NCBI GenBank assembly: GCA_964559125.1
Contig: CAZLGW010000011.1
Coordinates: 1-64,000, forward strand
DNA length: 64,000 bases
Source of the DNA: Ravibacter sp964559125
Lineage (GTDB): Bacteria > Bacteroidota > Bacteroidia > Cytophagales > Spirosomataceae
Reading direction: 5' to 3'
Shown piece by piece: positions 35,288-43,148 of this stretch. The position numbers and the translations under genes are program-made. The notes beneath the pieces are model-generated. The model did no database searches. It was not told the origin of the DNA and saw nothing but the letters and a program-made list of their open reading frames with translations. Numbering within the stretch: the stretch's first letter is position 1; the number at the start of each line of letters is the position of its first letter.

Positions 35288-36748
35288 ATGAAATTGATTC
35301 AAACAATAACACTCATTATAGCCGGAAGTCTGCTCATCAGTTGTGAGCACTTTCTGGACGAACCCGTGTATTCCCAGCTTGCTCCGGAAAACCTGCTTTC
35401 TTCAGAAGAAGGTATCCGTAACGTACTGTATTCAGCTTATGCCGAAGCGGCCAATATGGCGGGAGCAAATTCCAAAACCGAGCTTGCGATGGAAGAATGG
35501 CCGACAGACATCATGTGGCAGACCGGGGGAGGGGAAAATGCTACTGCAGTGCCTTTTATTAATTATTCCCTGGATCCGGGGATAGGCATACTTTACAGCA
35601 CACTGTGGGCTCCCTACTACCGGGCCATCCGGAATGCCAACATCCTGCTTGACAACATAGACCTGGTCAATTCGCCGAAAAAGGAGCTATTCAGAGCAGA
35701 AGCGAGATTCATCCGGGCAATTGCATATATAAAGCTATATACGGCATTCGGCCCCGTTCCGATACGACGGAGTGACAACGACCCTGTACAGATTCCCCGC
35801 CCTACAAAAGAAGAAATAGAGCAGTTTGTTGAAAATGAGCTGATTGAGAGCTCGTCCGGCCTGCCGGATCCGGGTAAGGAGGAAGCTTACGGCCGTGCGC
35901 ATACCGGCGCCGCCTTTGCCTATCTGTGTAAATTCTATCTGAATGCAAAACAATGGCAGAAGGCAGCTGACGCTGCACAAAAGGTAATAGGAACCGGTTA
36001 TTACGGCCTCCATGAAAGTTATTTCGATCTGTTCAAGGTCGAGAATGAACGCAACCGGGAATTTATCTGGGCAAAGCCGGCATTCCCAAGCGCCGACCGG
36101 GCAACTTCCAATGACTGGATGAACGGCGCATTCCCCGTCGGGTTCATCAAACACGAAAAGACCGGGCTGGAGTTCCGGAGCAATTGGGTGATTTTTGCAT
36201 CGGAGTTCAGGCTGAGAGACAAATTCTATCTTTCCTTTGAAGCGAACGACAAACGCAAGGACCTGATCATCACAGAATTTGTTAACGCTGCAGGGCAGAC
36301 CATCACGCTTTTGGGAAACGACAATACGCGGTCGTTCAAATACTGGCCTGACCCGAATGCTGTCGCCCAGGCTCACGGAAACGATATCCCGGCTATCCGT
36401 TATTCCGATATCCTGTTGTCGAGGGCTGAAGCGCTTGCCGAGCTGAACGGACCCAACCAGGAATCGATAGACCTGATCAACCAGGTCAGGTCGAGGGCCG
36501 GCGTGGAAAGCCTGTCTCTCTCCGGTTTCCCTTCTACCGAATCGCTCCGTGATCATCTCTTAAAGGAAAGAGGATGGGAGTTTTATTCCGAAGGCAAAAG
36601 AAGGGAAGATATGATCCGTATGGGAAAACTGATCACCGATGCCAATCAACGGGGAATATCCAATGCCCAGCCGTTCCGGGAGCTCTTCCCTATACCGCAG
36701 CAGGCGATAGATTCGGATTCGCAGCTGGATCAGAATACGGGTTATTAA
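35288..36748 (+). CDS. SusD/RagB family glycan-binding lipoprotein
   Basis: 486 residues. Signal with lipobox LLISC, lipidated Cys at 19, followed by EHFLDEPVYSQL. The four tetratricopeptide-like helices and SusD domain show in YYRAIRNANILLDNI, EARFIRAIAYIKLYTAFGPVPI and YSDILLSRAEALAELNG, ending in a typical GKRREDMIR and ELFPIPQQAIDSD. It binds the glycan at the cell surface and hands it to SusC. Nothing in the sequence fixes the ligand. Confidence 0.95.
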   Translation: MKLIQTITLIIAGSLLISCEHFLDEPVYSQLAPENLLSSEEGIRNVLYSAYAEAANMAGANSKTELAMEEWPTDIMWQTGGGENATAVPFINYSLDPGIGILYSTLWAPYYRAIRNANILLDNIDLVNSPKKELFRAEARFIRAIAYIKLYTAFGPVPIRRSDNDPVQIPRPTKEEIEQFVENELIESSSGLPDPGKEEAYGRAHTGAAFAYLCKFYLNAKQWQKAADAAQKVIGTGYYGLHESYFDLFKVENERNREFIWAKPAFPSADRATSNDWMNGAFPVGFIKHEKTGLEFRSNWVIFASEFRLRDKFYLSFEANDKRKDLIITEFVNAAGQTITLLGNDNTRSFKYWPDPNAVAQAHGNDIPAIRYSDILLSRAEALAELNGPNQESIDLINQVRSRAGVESLSLSGFPSTESLRDHLLKERGWEFYSEGKRREDMIRMGKLITDANQRGISNAQPFRELFPIPQQAIDSDSQLDQNTGY

Positions 36749-36791
36749 CAGAAACACCTGGTAACTTACTGCTATAAAACAGTTCCTGGAT

Positions 36792-38297
36792 ATGGGAATA
36801 AGGTATTTTTTTCTTTTCATAACACTGCTGTCCGTCACGCTGGTCAAACAGGCTAACGGACAGAAAAAGAGTAACGTTCAACCCAATATTGTCTTTATCT
36901 GTACCGACGACCAGGCTTACTGGACAGTCGGCTACGCGGGCAATAAGCAGGCTCATACTCCAAACATCGACCGCCTGGCCGGGGAAGGGGCTTTTTTCAG
37001 GAATGCTTTCGTGACCACACCTGTATGCAGCCCGTCCAGGGCCAGCTTTATGACCAGCCGGTATGCAAGCGAGTGCGGTATTCCTGATTTTATCCCCCAG
37101 CCCGGTCACCGGCTCTATGACCCCGGAAATCCCGCGGGGCTTGATACTGCAGCCATTACCTTTCCTGAGATCCTGCAAAAAGCGGGATATAGAACCGGGT
37201 TGGTAGGAAAATGGCACCTGGGCGACTGGACCGAAACGTCAGACAAGCGCTTTCACCCTACCCAAAACGGGTTTCACTATTTCATGGGGCTTACAGGCGG
37301 GGGAATATCGCCTATTGACCCTGTACTGGAAAAAGACGGAGTGGTACAGAAGTTCAAAGGACTTACGGACGATATCCTGACAAATGAAGCCCTGAGCTTT
37401 ATAGATTCTGTTGGAGACAGGCCGTTCCTGCTCTGTCTGCACTACCGGTCGCCCCATACAGCCTGGTTGCCTGTTGCCGACGAGGACTGGGCTCCCTATG
37501 CCGACCTTGATCCGGAAATCCCCGATCCCGGCTATCCCGACCTGGATACCGGCAAAGTGAAGCGCCGGATGCGGGAATACCTGGCTAGTACGAGCGGTGT
37601 TGACAGAAATCTCGGGCAAATAATGAAAAAACTATCCGAGACCGGAATATCTGAACATACAATTGTCATATTTACTTCCGACAACGGTTATAACATGGGG
37701 CACAACGGCATAGAACACAAAGGAAACGGCATCTGGATAACGAAGCAAAAGCATCCTGCTACAACAAACCTTGCTGAAAACTCCAGGCCCAACCTGTATG
37801 ATAACTCCCTTAGAGTCCCCGCTATCGTCAGGTGGCCCGGAGTAGTAAAGCCGGGAATGGTGCTCGATGAGCTTGTCACTAACCTGGACTGGTATCCTAC
37901 ACTGGTAGAAATAGCCGGCGGGAGCCTGCCGCCGAACCAGCCCGTCAGGGGCAGAAGCCTCATACCTTTACTGACCGGGAGAAAGACAGTTAAATGGGAC
38001 AACGGATTTTATGGCGAATACAGTATGATCCACTATAGCAGGGCTTTTATGCGATGTTACCGAACGCCGGAATGGAAGCTCGTCAAAGACTTTCTCGATA
38101 GCAGCCGTGACGAACTCTATGATCTTAAGGCCGACCCCGCAGAGCGCCATAACCTTATCAGCTCTGATGCACCGGAAGCGGTCAGGATGATCAGGATCCT
38201 GAGCCGGCAGATGAAACGGAAAATGAGCGACATCCGGGATCCGCTCTTATATGGAAAAGTATTTCAATCTCCCCCAAAACCACAAACCGAGAAATGA
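36792..38297 (+). CDS. Secreted sulfatase (Cys-type)
   Basis: 501 residues with a signal peptide (about 1-23). NIVFICTDDQ (32-41) supplies the metal-binding Asp pair, and CSPSR at 79-83 is the formylglycine motif C-x-P-x-R that must be converted by a sulfatase-maturing enzyme; KWHLGDW and FTSDNGYNMGHNGIEHKGNG are other conserved blocks. It removes sulfate esters from a glycan. Its stop overlaps the next start by four bases (ATGA). Subfamily and substrate cannot be told by eye. Confidence 0.95.
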   Translation: MGIRYFFLFITLLSVTLVKQANGQKKSNVQPNIVFICTDDQAYWTVGYAGNKQAHTPNIDRLAGEGAFFRNAFVTTPVCSPSRASFMTSRYASECGIPDFIPQPGHRLYDPGNPAGLDTAAITFPEILQKAGYRTGLVGKWHLGDWTETSDKRFHPTQNGFHYFMGLTGGGISPIDPVLEKDGVVQKFKGLTDDILTNEALSFIDSVGDRPFLLCLHYRSPHTAWLPVADEDWAPYADLDPEIPDPGYPDLDTGKVKRRMREYLASTSGVDRNLGQIMKKLSETGISEHTIVIFTSDNGYNMGHNGIEHKGNGIWITKQKHPATTNLAENSRPNLYDNSLRVPAIVRWPGVVKPGMVLDELVTNLDWYPTLVEIAGGSLPPNQPVRGRSLIPLLTGRKTVKWDNGFYGEYSMIHYSRAFMRCYRTPEWKLVKDFLDSSRDELYDLKADPAERHNLISSDAPEAVRMIRILSRQMKRKMSDIRDPLLYGKVFQSPPKPQTEK

Positions 38298-39481
38298 CAA
38301 ACTTTCGATTTTGTATCGCCTGCGCAGTTTTTACCCTTTTAGCCGGACTGGCAGGATTTGCCCAAAACCTGCAAGGGCTCGACGGAACGGTAATAGCCCA
38401 CCAGCCGGCTTCCACCAAAAAATATATCGGCTCTCCGAGCCTCGCCATATTGCCGGACGGAGTTTACGTAGCGTCCCACGATTTCTTCGGTCCGGAAAGC
38501 TCGGAATGGGTCCAGGCGGTCACACACATATACCAATCACGGGACAAAGGAAAGAGTTGGCAGAGAATAGCTGAAATTGAAGGTGCATTCTGGTCCAAGC
38601 TCTTTGTCCATCGCAATAGATTGTACCTGATGGGGCCTGACAGGCACCACGGCACACTGCTGATCCGAAAATCGGAAGACGGGGGAAAAACGTGGACAAA
38701 ACCGGTAAACCGGGAGAACGGCCTTCTGCTTGCCGGTGAATATCATTGCGCCCCGACTCCTGTCATTGAGTATAATAACCGCTTATGGCGGGCAATGGAA
38801 ACAGCACACGGACCGGTGAGGCAGTGGGGCAAACGTTACGGTACCTTTATGATGTCGGCTCCGGTAGATGCCGACCTTCTGAGGGCCGATAGCTGGACCA
38901 GCAGTAATATGCTCCCGTTTGACTCTACCTATTTGAACAGCAGTTTTACCGGCTGGCTGGAAGGGAATGCCGTACTAACTCCGGATTCGGGGATCGTAAA
39001 CATTCTGAGAGTGGACGACAGGACTACGCTTGAGGAAAAGGCAGCGATAGTCAGGATTGACCGGGAAGGGAAGACCGCTTCTTTTGATTCGTCTAATGGT
39101 TTTCTGCCTTTTCCCGGAGGCAGCAAAAAATTCACGATACGATATGACCCCGTTTCTGAAACATACTGGAGCCTGGCTAATTACATTCCTTCGGAGATAA
39201 AGGCGCTTTATCCCGGGAAGAACCCGGCAAGTATACGGAATACCATGGCGCTCGCCACTTCCCGCGATCTGAAAAGCTGGAATATCTCAAAAGTTCTTTT
39301 GCAACACCCGGATGTTGAAAAGCACGGGTTTCAGTATGTAGACTGGCAGTTTGAAGGCGAAGATATCGTCTGGGTCTGCAGGACAGCAGCGGAAGACGGT
39401 TTGGGAGGTGCACGCAATAACCACGATGCCAACTTCCTGACTTTTCACAGGATAAAAGCCTTCAGGAATCTCCTGAAATAA
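38294..39481 (+). CDS. Secreted Asp-box (BNR) propeller, sialidase-like
   Basis: 395 residues with a signal peptide (about 1-24). Asp-box repeats SRDKGKSWQ and SEDGGKTWT mark a six-bladed sialidase-like propeller. The canonical sialidase RIP block is not visible where expected: the first blade reads YIGSPSLAILPDGVYVASHD. So enzyme identity is open; it may be a different exo-glycosidase or a binding protein. It overlaps the sulfatase by four bases and ends the locus, suggesting both act on the same glycan. Confidence 0.8.
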   Translation: MTNFRFCIACAVFTLLAGLAGFAQNLQGLDGTVIAHQPASTKKYIGSPSLAILPDGVYVASHDFFGPESSEWVQAVTHIYQSRDKGKSWQRIAEIEGAFWSKLFVHRNRLYLMGPDRHHGTLLIRKSEDGGKTWTKPVNRENGLLLAGEYHCAPTPVIEYNNRLWRAMETAHGPVRQWGKRYGTFMMSAPVDADLLRADSWTSSNMLPFDSTYLNSSFTGWLEGNAVLTPDSGIVNILRVDDRTTLEEKAAIVRIDREGKTASFDSSNGFLPFPGGSKKFTIRYDPVSETYWSLANYIPSEIKALYPGKNPASIRNTMALATSRDLKSWNISKVLLQHPDVEKHGFQYVDWQFEGEDIVWVCRTAAEDGLGGARNNHDANFLTFHRIKAFRNLLK

Positions 39482-39487
39482 CAGCGC

Positions 39488-39823
39488 TTAAAATTTCCCG
39501 CATCTTCTCCGCCATTCCTCCCGGAGGGCTTCCCGCTCTTCGGGAGTGGCGTTTCTCATTCTTTCCCACGGGCTTCTCGGACCGAATCCCATCCTGCCGC
39601 GTGTGCCACCGCCCGGCCCCCGGAAGTTTCCGAACAATATCTTACACAGGACAAACAGGCCGACAGCCTGCCAGAAGCTGATGGTTTTCACACCCGTCAG
39701 TTCGGGAAGAATAGCGTTCCACAGCGACATGACCACAAAACCGGCTGCTCCCAATACAACCGGTATGATGAGGAGGAACAATCCCTTCCATTTTTTTCTT
39801 CCGCTGAATCGATCTGGTTTCAT
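39488..39823 (-). CDS. Small membrane protein next to ECF sigma
   Basis: 111 residues with two hydrophobic helices (about 13-36 and 47-63), then a Gly/Arg-rich linker GPGGGTRGRMGFGP and a charged C-terminal helix ATPEEREALREEWRRRCGKF. No known domain. It lies 88 bases downstream of a sigma factor gene on the same strand, a pairing often seen for small anti-sigma or envelope-stress proteins; an anti-sigma role is a guess. ATG at 39823. Confidence 0.6.
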   Translation of the reverse strand: MKPDRFSGRKKWKGLFLLIIPVVLGAAGFVVMSLWNAILPELTGVKTISFWQAVGLFVLCKILFGNFRGPGGGTRGRMGFGPRSPWERMRNATPEEREALREEWRRRCGKF

Positions 39824-39860
39824 ACAGATGCTTGTTGTTATACCTTATTGTGATACCTCC

Positions 39861-39888
39861 CTTCGGCTCCCTTCGACTACGCTCAGGG
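39861..39888. repeat. Possible dispersed repeat near 39.87 kb
   Basis: The stretch 39861-39888 contains CTTCGGCTCCCTTCGACTAC and then GCTCAGGG, a short pattern I recall as widely scattered between genes in many bacterial genomes. Only one copy is in this window, so this rests on recollection. Confidence 0.3.
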
Positions 39889-39911
39889 GGCCACTCCGGA
39901 AAATCCCTATA

Positions 39912-40487
39912 TTATTCCAGAAAATCTCCGTATAAAGCCGATAAACGGTTACGGAGGTGCCTGACCGCATATCCTTTCCGGCTTATGATCGTTTTAAGAG
40001 GCTCGCCGCTGGCGTCGGCAATTTCCTGCAAAGTTTTGTTTTCCAGCTCATTTCCTATAAAAACGATCCGCTGCTTTTCAGGTAGCTCATCGAGGGCTTC
40101 CCTGAAAGTCTTCCAGAACGTCTCTTTGAAAAAGGATAGCTCCGGGTTGTTGCTGTCGTCGGCCAGGAGGACGTCTCCGAAGCTGAATTCACCGTCTTCA
40201 TCATCGTAGAACAGGTCGTCGAGCAGCTCGTTTTTCTGCTTCCGGTACCGGTCGGTGATTTTATTACGTGCTACTCTGTACAGCCAGCCGCTGATGCTTT
40301 CAATCTCTTCGGGGTCGGTCAGGTTGCCCAGCTGGTACCAGACATCCTGCAGGATATCTTCCGCGTCTTCCAGTACTTTTACTCTCCCCCTGATGAAACC
40401 GAGCAATTGCATCCCGTACTTTTTAACGGTTTCCGGCAGGCTGAACGACCTATTTTCAGGCATCGATAAGGTCATTGAATGGTTCAT
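39912..40487 (-). CDS. RNA polymerase sigma-70 family factor (ECF)
   Basis: 191 residues. Region 2 contains LEDAEDILQDVWYQLGN and VARNKITDRYRKQK; region 4 contains ELPEKQRIVFIGNELENKTLQEIADASGEPLKTIISRKGYAVRHLR (quoted in part: LPEKQRIVFIGNEL). An N-terminal extension of about 15 residues precedes region 2. This second ECF sigma is unlinked to a FecR and sits with a small membrane protein downstream. Target genes unknown. ATG at 40487. Confidence 0.9.
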   Translation of the reverse strand: MNHSMTLSMPENRSFSLPETVKKYGMQLLGFIRGRVKVLEDAEDILQDVWYQLGNLTDPEEIESISGWLYRVARNKITDRYRKQKNELLDDLFYDDEDGEFSFGDVLLADDSNNPELSFFKETFWKTFREALDELPEKQRIVFIGNELENKTLQEIADASGEPLKTIISRKGYAVRHLRNRLSALYGDFLE

Positions 40488-40548
40488 GTCGTTTTCTTAT
40501 CACTATCCGGGAAGACGAACATGCGCACATTTTACTTTAAAGATTCTC

Positions 40549-41115
40549 TCATACCCGCAGGGAAGCCCTGAATCCTCTTGCTCCGTAGTAGGAATCGGCG
40601 CCGTTGTGGTATATGAAGACCTGCCCGAACCTGTAGTCTCCGAAGATTGCCCCGCCCAGCTTCCTGATGGCAGGAGGAGTCAGCACCCAGCTCGAGGTCT
40701 TGGCGTCAAAGTGCCCCAGTTCCTGGAGCGCGCGGTATTCTTTTTCATCCAGTATTTCAACCCCCATTTCCGTAGCCATATCAAGCGCCGAGTTAGCCGG
40801 CTTGTGGGTTTTCCTGGCATCGAGGGCTGCGCGATCATAGCAGAGGCTTCTCCGGCCTTTGGGACTTTCCGCGGCACAATCGTAAAAGATATACTCGTCT
40901 GTTGCAGTATCATAACCTACCACATCGGGCTCTCCGCCGGTCTCTTCCATTTCGTTGAGAGACCATATCTTGTCAGTACTGGCTTCCAGTTTTTCCTGTA
41001 CCTTCTCCCAGGCTATGTCTTTATGACGGTTTTTATACTTATTAAAGCGGGTTTTCAGGATATCGAAAAGCGCTTCCAGCCTCTCGGGCGGTAAAATTTT
41101 CTGCAGATTGCTCAT
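40549..41115 (-). CDS. DUF4256 domain protein
   Basis: 188 residues from ATG 41115 (MSNLQKIL); the longer frame to 41193 would run into the divergent PTPS gene's leader, so the shorter start is preferred. Soluble, charged. Blocks GGEPDVVGYD, YIFYDCAAESPKGRRSLCYDRAALDAR and a C-terminal GARGFRASLRV match DUF4256, whose function is unknown. Single-gene unit. Confidence 0.75.
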   Translation of the reverse strand: MSNLQKILPPERLEALFDILKTRFNKYKNRHKDIAWEKVQEKLEASTDKIWSLNEMEETGGEPDVVGYDTATDEYIFYDCAAESPKGRRSLCYDRAALDARKTHKPANSALDMATEMGVEILDEKEYRALQELGHFDAKTSSWVLTPPAIRKLGGAIFGDYRFGQVFIYHNGADSYYGARGFRASLRV

Positions 41116-41202
41116 AGTGATATTGGTAAAGTTGCCGGTTGTAAAGTTAACACCTATTTTTGCAGGCAGTAAGTATCGGTGGGATTTACCCATCTAAAAA
41201 AA

Positions 41203-41622
41203 ATGATCTACGTTAGCAGAAAGGAACATTTCAACGCAGCGCACCGGCTCTATAACAGCAATTGGAGCGCTGAAAAAAACAGGGAAGTTTTCGGGCCGTG
41301 CGCCAATCCATATTACCATGGTCATAACTTTGAGTTGATCGTAACCGTAAAGGGGTATCCGGATCCCGAAACGGGTTTCGTGATCGACCTTAAAGCGCTC
41401 GGCGATATTATTAAGGTGGAAGTGGTGGATAAGGTAGATCACCGTAACCTGAACATAGATGTCGATTTTATGGAAGGGAAAATGGCATCGTGCGAAGTCT
41501 TTGTGATAGAAATCTGGAAGCTGCTCAAACCGGCCATAGAAAAGGTGGCCCCGAATGCCCGGCTCCACTACATCAAGCTGATAGAAACGCCCAAAAACTT
41601 CGTGGAGTACTATGGCGAATAG
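41203..41622 (+). CDS. 6-pyruvoyl-tetrahydropterin synthase/QueD family enzyme
   Basis: 139 residues from ATG 41203 (MIYVSRKEHF); a GTG at 41179 would add eight residues. The zinc site has H14 (AAHRL) and H39/H41. The catalytic Cys33 is followed by five residues before HGH (CANPYYHGHNF), as in PTPS, whereas E. coli QueD has three. KVDHRNLN holds the catalytic Asp-His pair, and IKLIETPKNFVEYYGE ends the protein as in PTPS. It converts dihydroneopterin triphosphate; product may be 6-pyruvoyltetrahydropterin or carboxy-tetrahydropterin. It precedes lpxB by two bases. Confidence 0.88.
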   Translation: MIYVSRKEHFNAAHRLYNSNWSAEKNREVFGPCANPYYHGHNFELIVTVKGYPDPETGFVIDLKALGDIIKVEVVDKVDHRNLNIDVDFMEGKMASCEVFVIEIWKLLKPAIEKVAPNARLHYIKLIETPKNFVEYYGE

Positions 41623-41624
41623 GT

Positions 41625-42746
41625 ATGAAATACTATTTAATTGCAGGGGAACGATCCGGTGACCTTCATGGAGCTAACCTGATTAAAGGTATCCGGGAGA
41701 AAGACCCCGGTGCGGTAATAAGAGGATGGGGAGGAGACATGATGGCTGCCGAAGGCATGGAGCTGGTGAAGCACTATAAGGATACGGCTTTTATGGGGTT
41801 CCTGGAAGTGGTACGCAATATATTTACGATCAGGAAGCTCCTGAAATTGTGCCGAGAAGACCTGCTGGCTTCCCGTCCTGACGCCCTCGTACTGATCGAT
41901 TATCCCGGATTTAATCTCCGGATCGCTGCCTTTGCAAAAACGCACGGTATACCTGTGCTGTACTATATCTCTCCTAAAGTGTGGGCCTGGAACGAGAAAA
42001 GAGCACTTACTATCCGCAGGCTTGTCGACCGGATGTTCGTTATCTTCCCTTTTGAAGTAGACTTCTACAGGAAATATGACTATGAAGTCGAATATGTGGG
42101 CAACCCGCTCATGGATGCTATTGCCGCTTTCAGGCCGGAGGAAAATTTCCGGGTACAAAATGGCCTTTCTGAAAAGCCGGTGATCGCTATATTGCCTGGA
42201 AGCAGGAAGCAGGAGCTCGAAGGTATGCTGAAGACGATGGTTTCTGTGCATGTCTATTTTCCCGGATACCAGTTTGTGATCGCCGGCGTGAGCAACCTCG
42301 ACCGCAGTTTATACGAGCCTTATGAAAAACTGTCGGGGGTAAAGGTGATTTTTGACCGCACGTACGACATCCTCCATCTTGCGGAGGCGGCCCTTGTCAC
42401 TTCCGGAACCGCAACCCTGGAAACCGCCTTGCTGAACGTGCCGGAAGTAGTTGTGTACCGCACCAGCACGGTATCCTACCAGATTGCCAGGATGCTGGTA
42501 AAGGTAAGGTATATCTCGCTGGTCAACCTGATAGCCGATAAGGAAATAGTAAGGGAGCTTATCCAGGACGATTTTAATGTGATATCGCTGGTAAATGAGT
42601 TAAAAAAAATTACGAAAGGAGGCGCCGGCAGATCCCGCATGCTTTCCGATTATGACGCCCTCCGCACGAAGGTGGGACCGGAGGGAGCCTCCGTGAAAAC
42701 CGGGAGCAGGATAGTAGAGTGGACGACCGGCCGGACACAGCGTTAA
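41625..42746 (+). CDS. lpxB: Lipid-A-disaccharide synthase
   Basis: 373 residues from ATG 41625 (MKYYLIAGERSGDLHG); an in-frame upstream start would lie inside the PTPS gene. Family blocks are GERSGDLHGANL, GWGGDMMAAEGM, PDALVLIDYPGFNLRIA, ISPKVWAWNEKRALTIRRLVDRMFVIFPFE (quoted in part: PKVWAWNEKR), LPGSRKQEL and ALVTSGTATLETAL. It is a GT19 enzyme joining UDP-2,3-diacylglucosamine to lipid X in lipid A synthesis at the inner membrane. It is convergent with VanZ, overlapping by four bases. Confidence 0.97.
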   Translation: MKYYLIAGERSGDLHGANLIKGIREKDPGAVIRGWGGDMMAAEGMELVKHYKDTAFMGFLEVVRNIFTIRKLLKLCREDLLASRPDALVLIDYPGFNLRIAAFAKTHGIPVLYYISPKVWAWNEKRALTIRRLVDRMFVIFPFEVDFYRKYDYEVEYVGNPLMDAIAAFRPEENFRVQNGLSEKPVIAILPGSRKQELEGMLKTMVSVHVYFPGYQFVIAGVSNLDRSLYEPYEKLSGVKVIFDRTYDILHLAEAALVTSGTATLETALLNVPEVVVYRTSTVSYQIARMLVKVRYISLVNLIADKEIVRELIQDDFNVISLVNELKKITKGGAGRSRMLSDYDALRTKVGPEGASVKTGSRIVEWTTGRTQR

Positions 42747-43141
42747 TCATTCGCTATTTTTGTATCCGGCAGGAAGGCCGGCATGATGTGTACGCGGACC
42801 AGGTATCCCAACAATACGCCCGTAAGATCTGCCACTACATCCCACCATTCAAACGACCTGCCCGTGCCCGAAGCTTCCTGAAGGAATTCTATGCCTAATC
42901 CCAGCGCAAACCCCGTCAGCAGAACGACAGCGACATTACTGCGCGTATACCCGGCAAAGAGAAAGGACCAGACTCCAAAGAGGACGACGTGGGCGAATTT
43001 GTCGAACCCCGGCATGACAGGCGCCGACGGCAGACCGGAAGGAGGCATAAGACAGGCTGAAACAATAAATAGAGTCCAGAGCAGGCAGGGCCAGAGGCGG
43101 AGAGATAAATACCTGACAATTGTAGTGATATAGCGGGTCAT
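42743..43141 (-). CDS. VanZ family membrane protein
   Basis: 132 residues from ATG 43141 (MTRYITTI). Four hydrophobic helices. The VanZ-like pattern is FDKFAHVVLFGVWSFLF followed by GIEFLQEASGTGRSFEWWDVVADLTGVLLG (quoted in part: GRSFEWWDVVADLTG). Function in VanZ proteins is unclear; some give low-level teicoplanin resistance. It lies directly downstream of the PBP1A gene (gap seven bases). Confidence 0.88.
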   Translation of the reverse strand: MTRYITTIVRYLSLRLWPCLLWTLFIVSACLMPPSGLPSAPVMPGFDKFAHVVLFGVWSFLFAGYTRSNVAVVLLTGFALGLGIEFLQEASGTGRSFEWWDVVADLTGVLLGYLVRVHIMPAFLPDTKIAND

Positions 43142-43148
43142 TATGTGA

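Noticed and set aside
35735..36556. Open frame (273 codons) antisense to the SusD-like gene
   Set aside because: Lies fully within a well-supported gene on the other strand, with no recognisable motif.
42960..43140. Possible separate upstream start of the VanZ gene inside the PBP1A gene
   Set aside because: The longer frame would read through the last codons of PBP1A; the ATG at 43141 gives the normal VanZ length.
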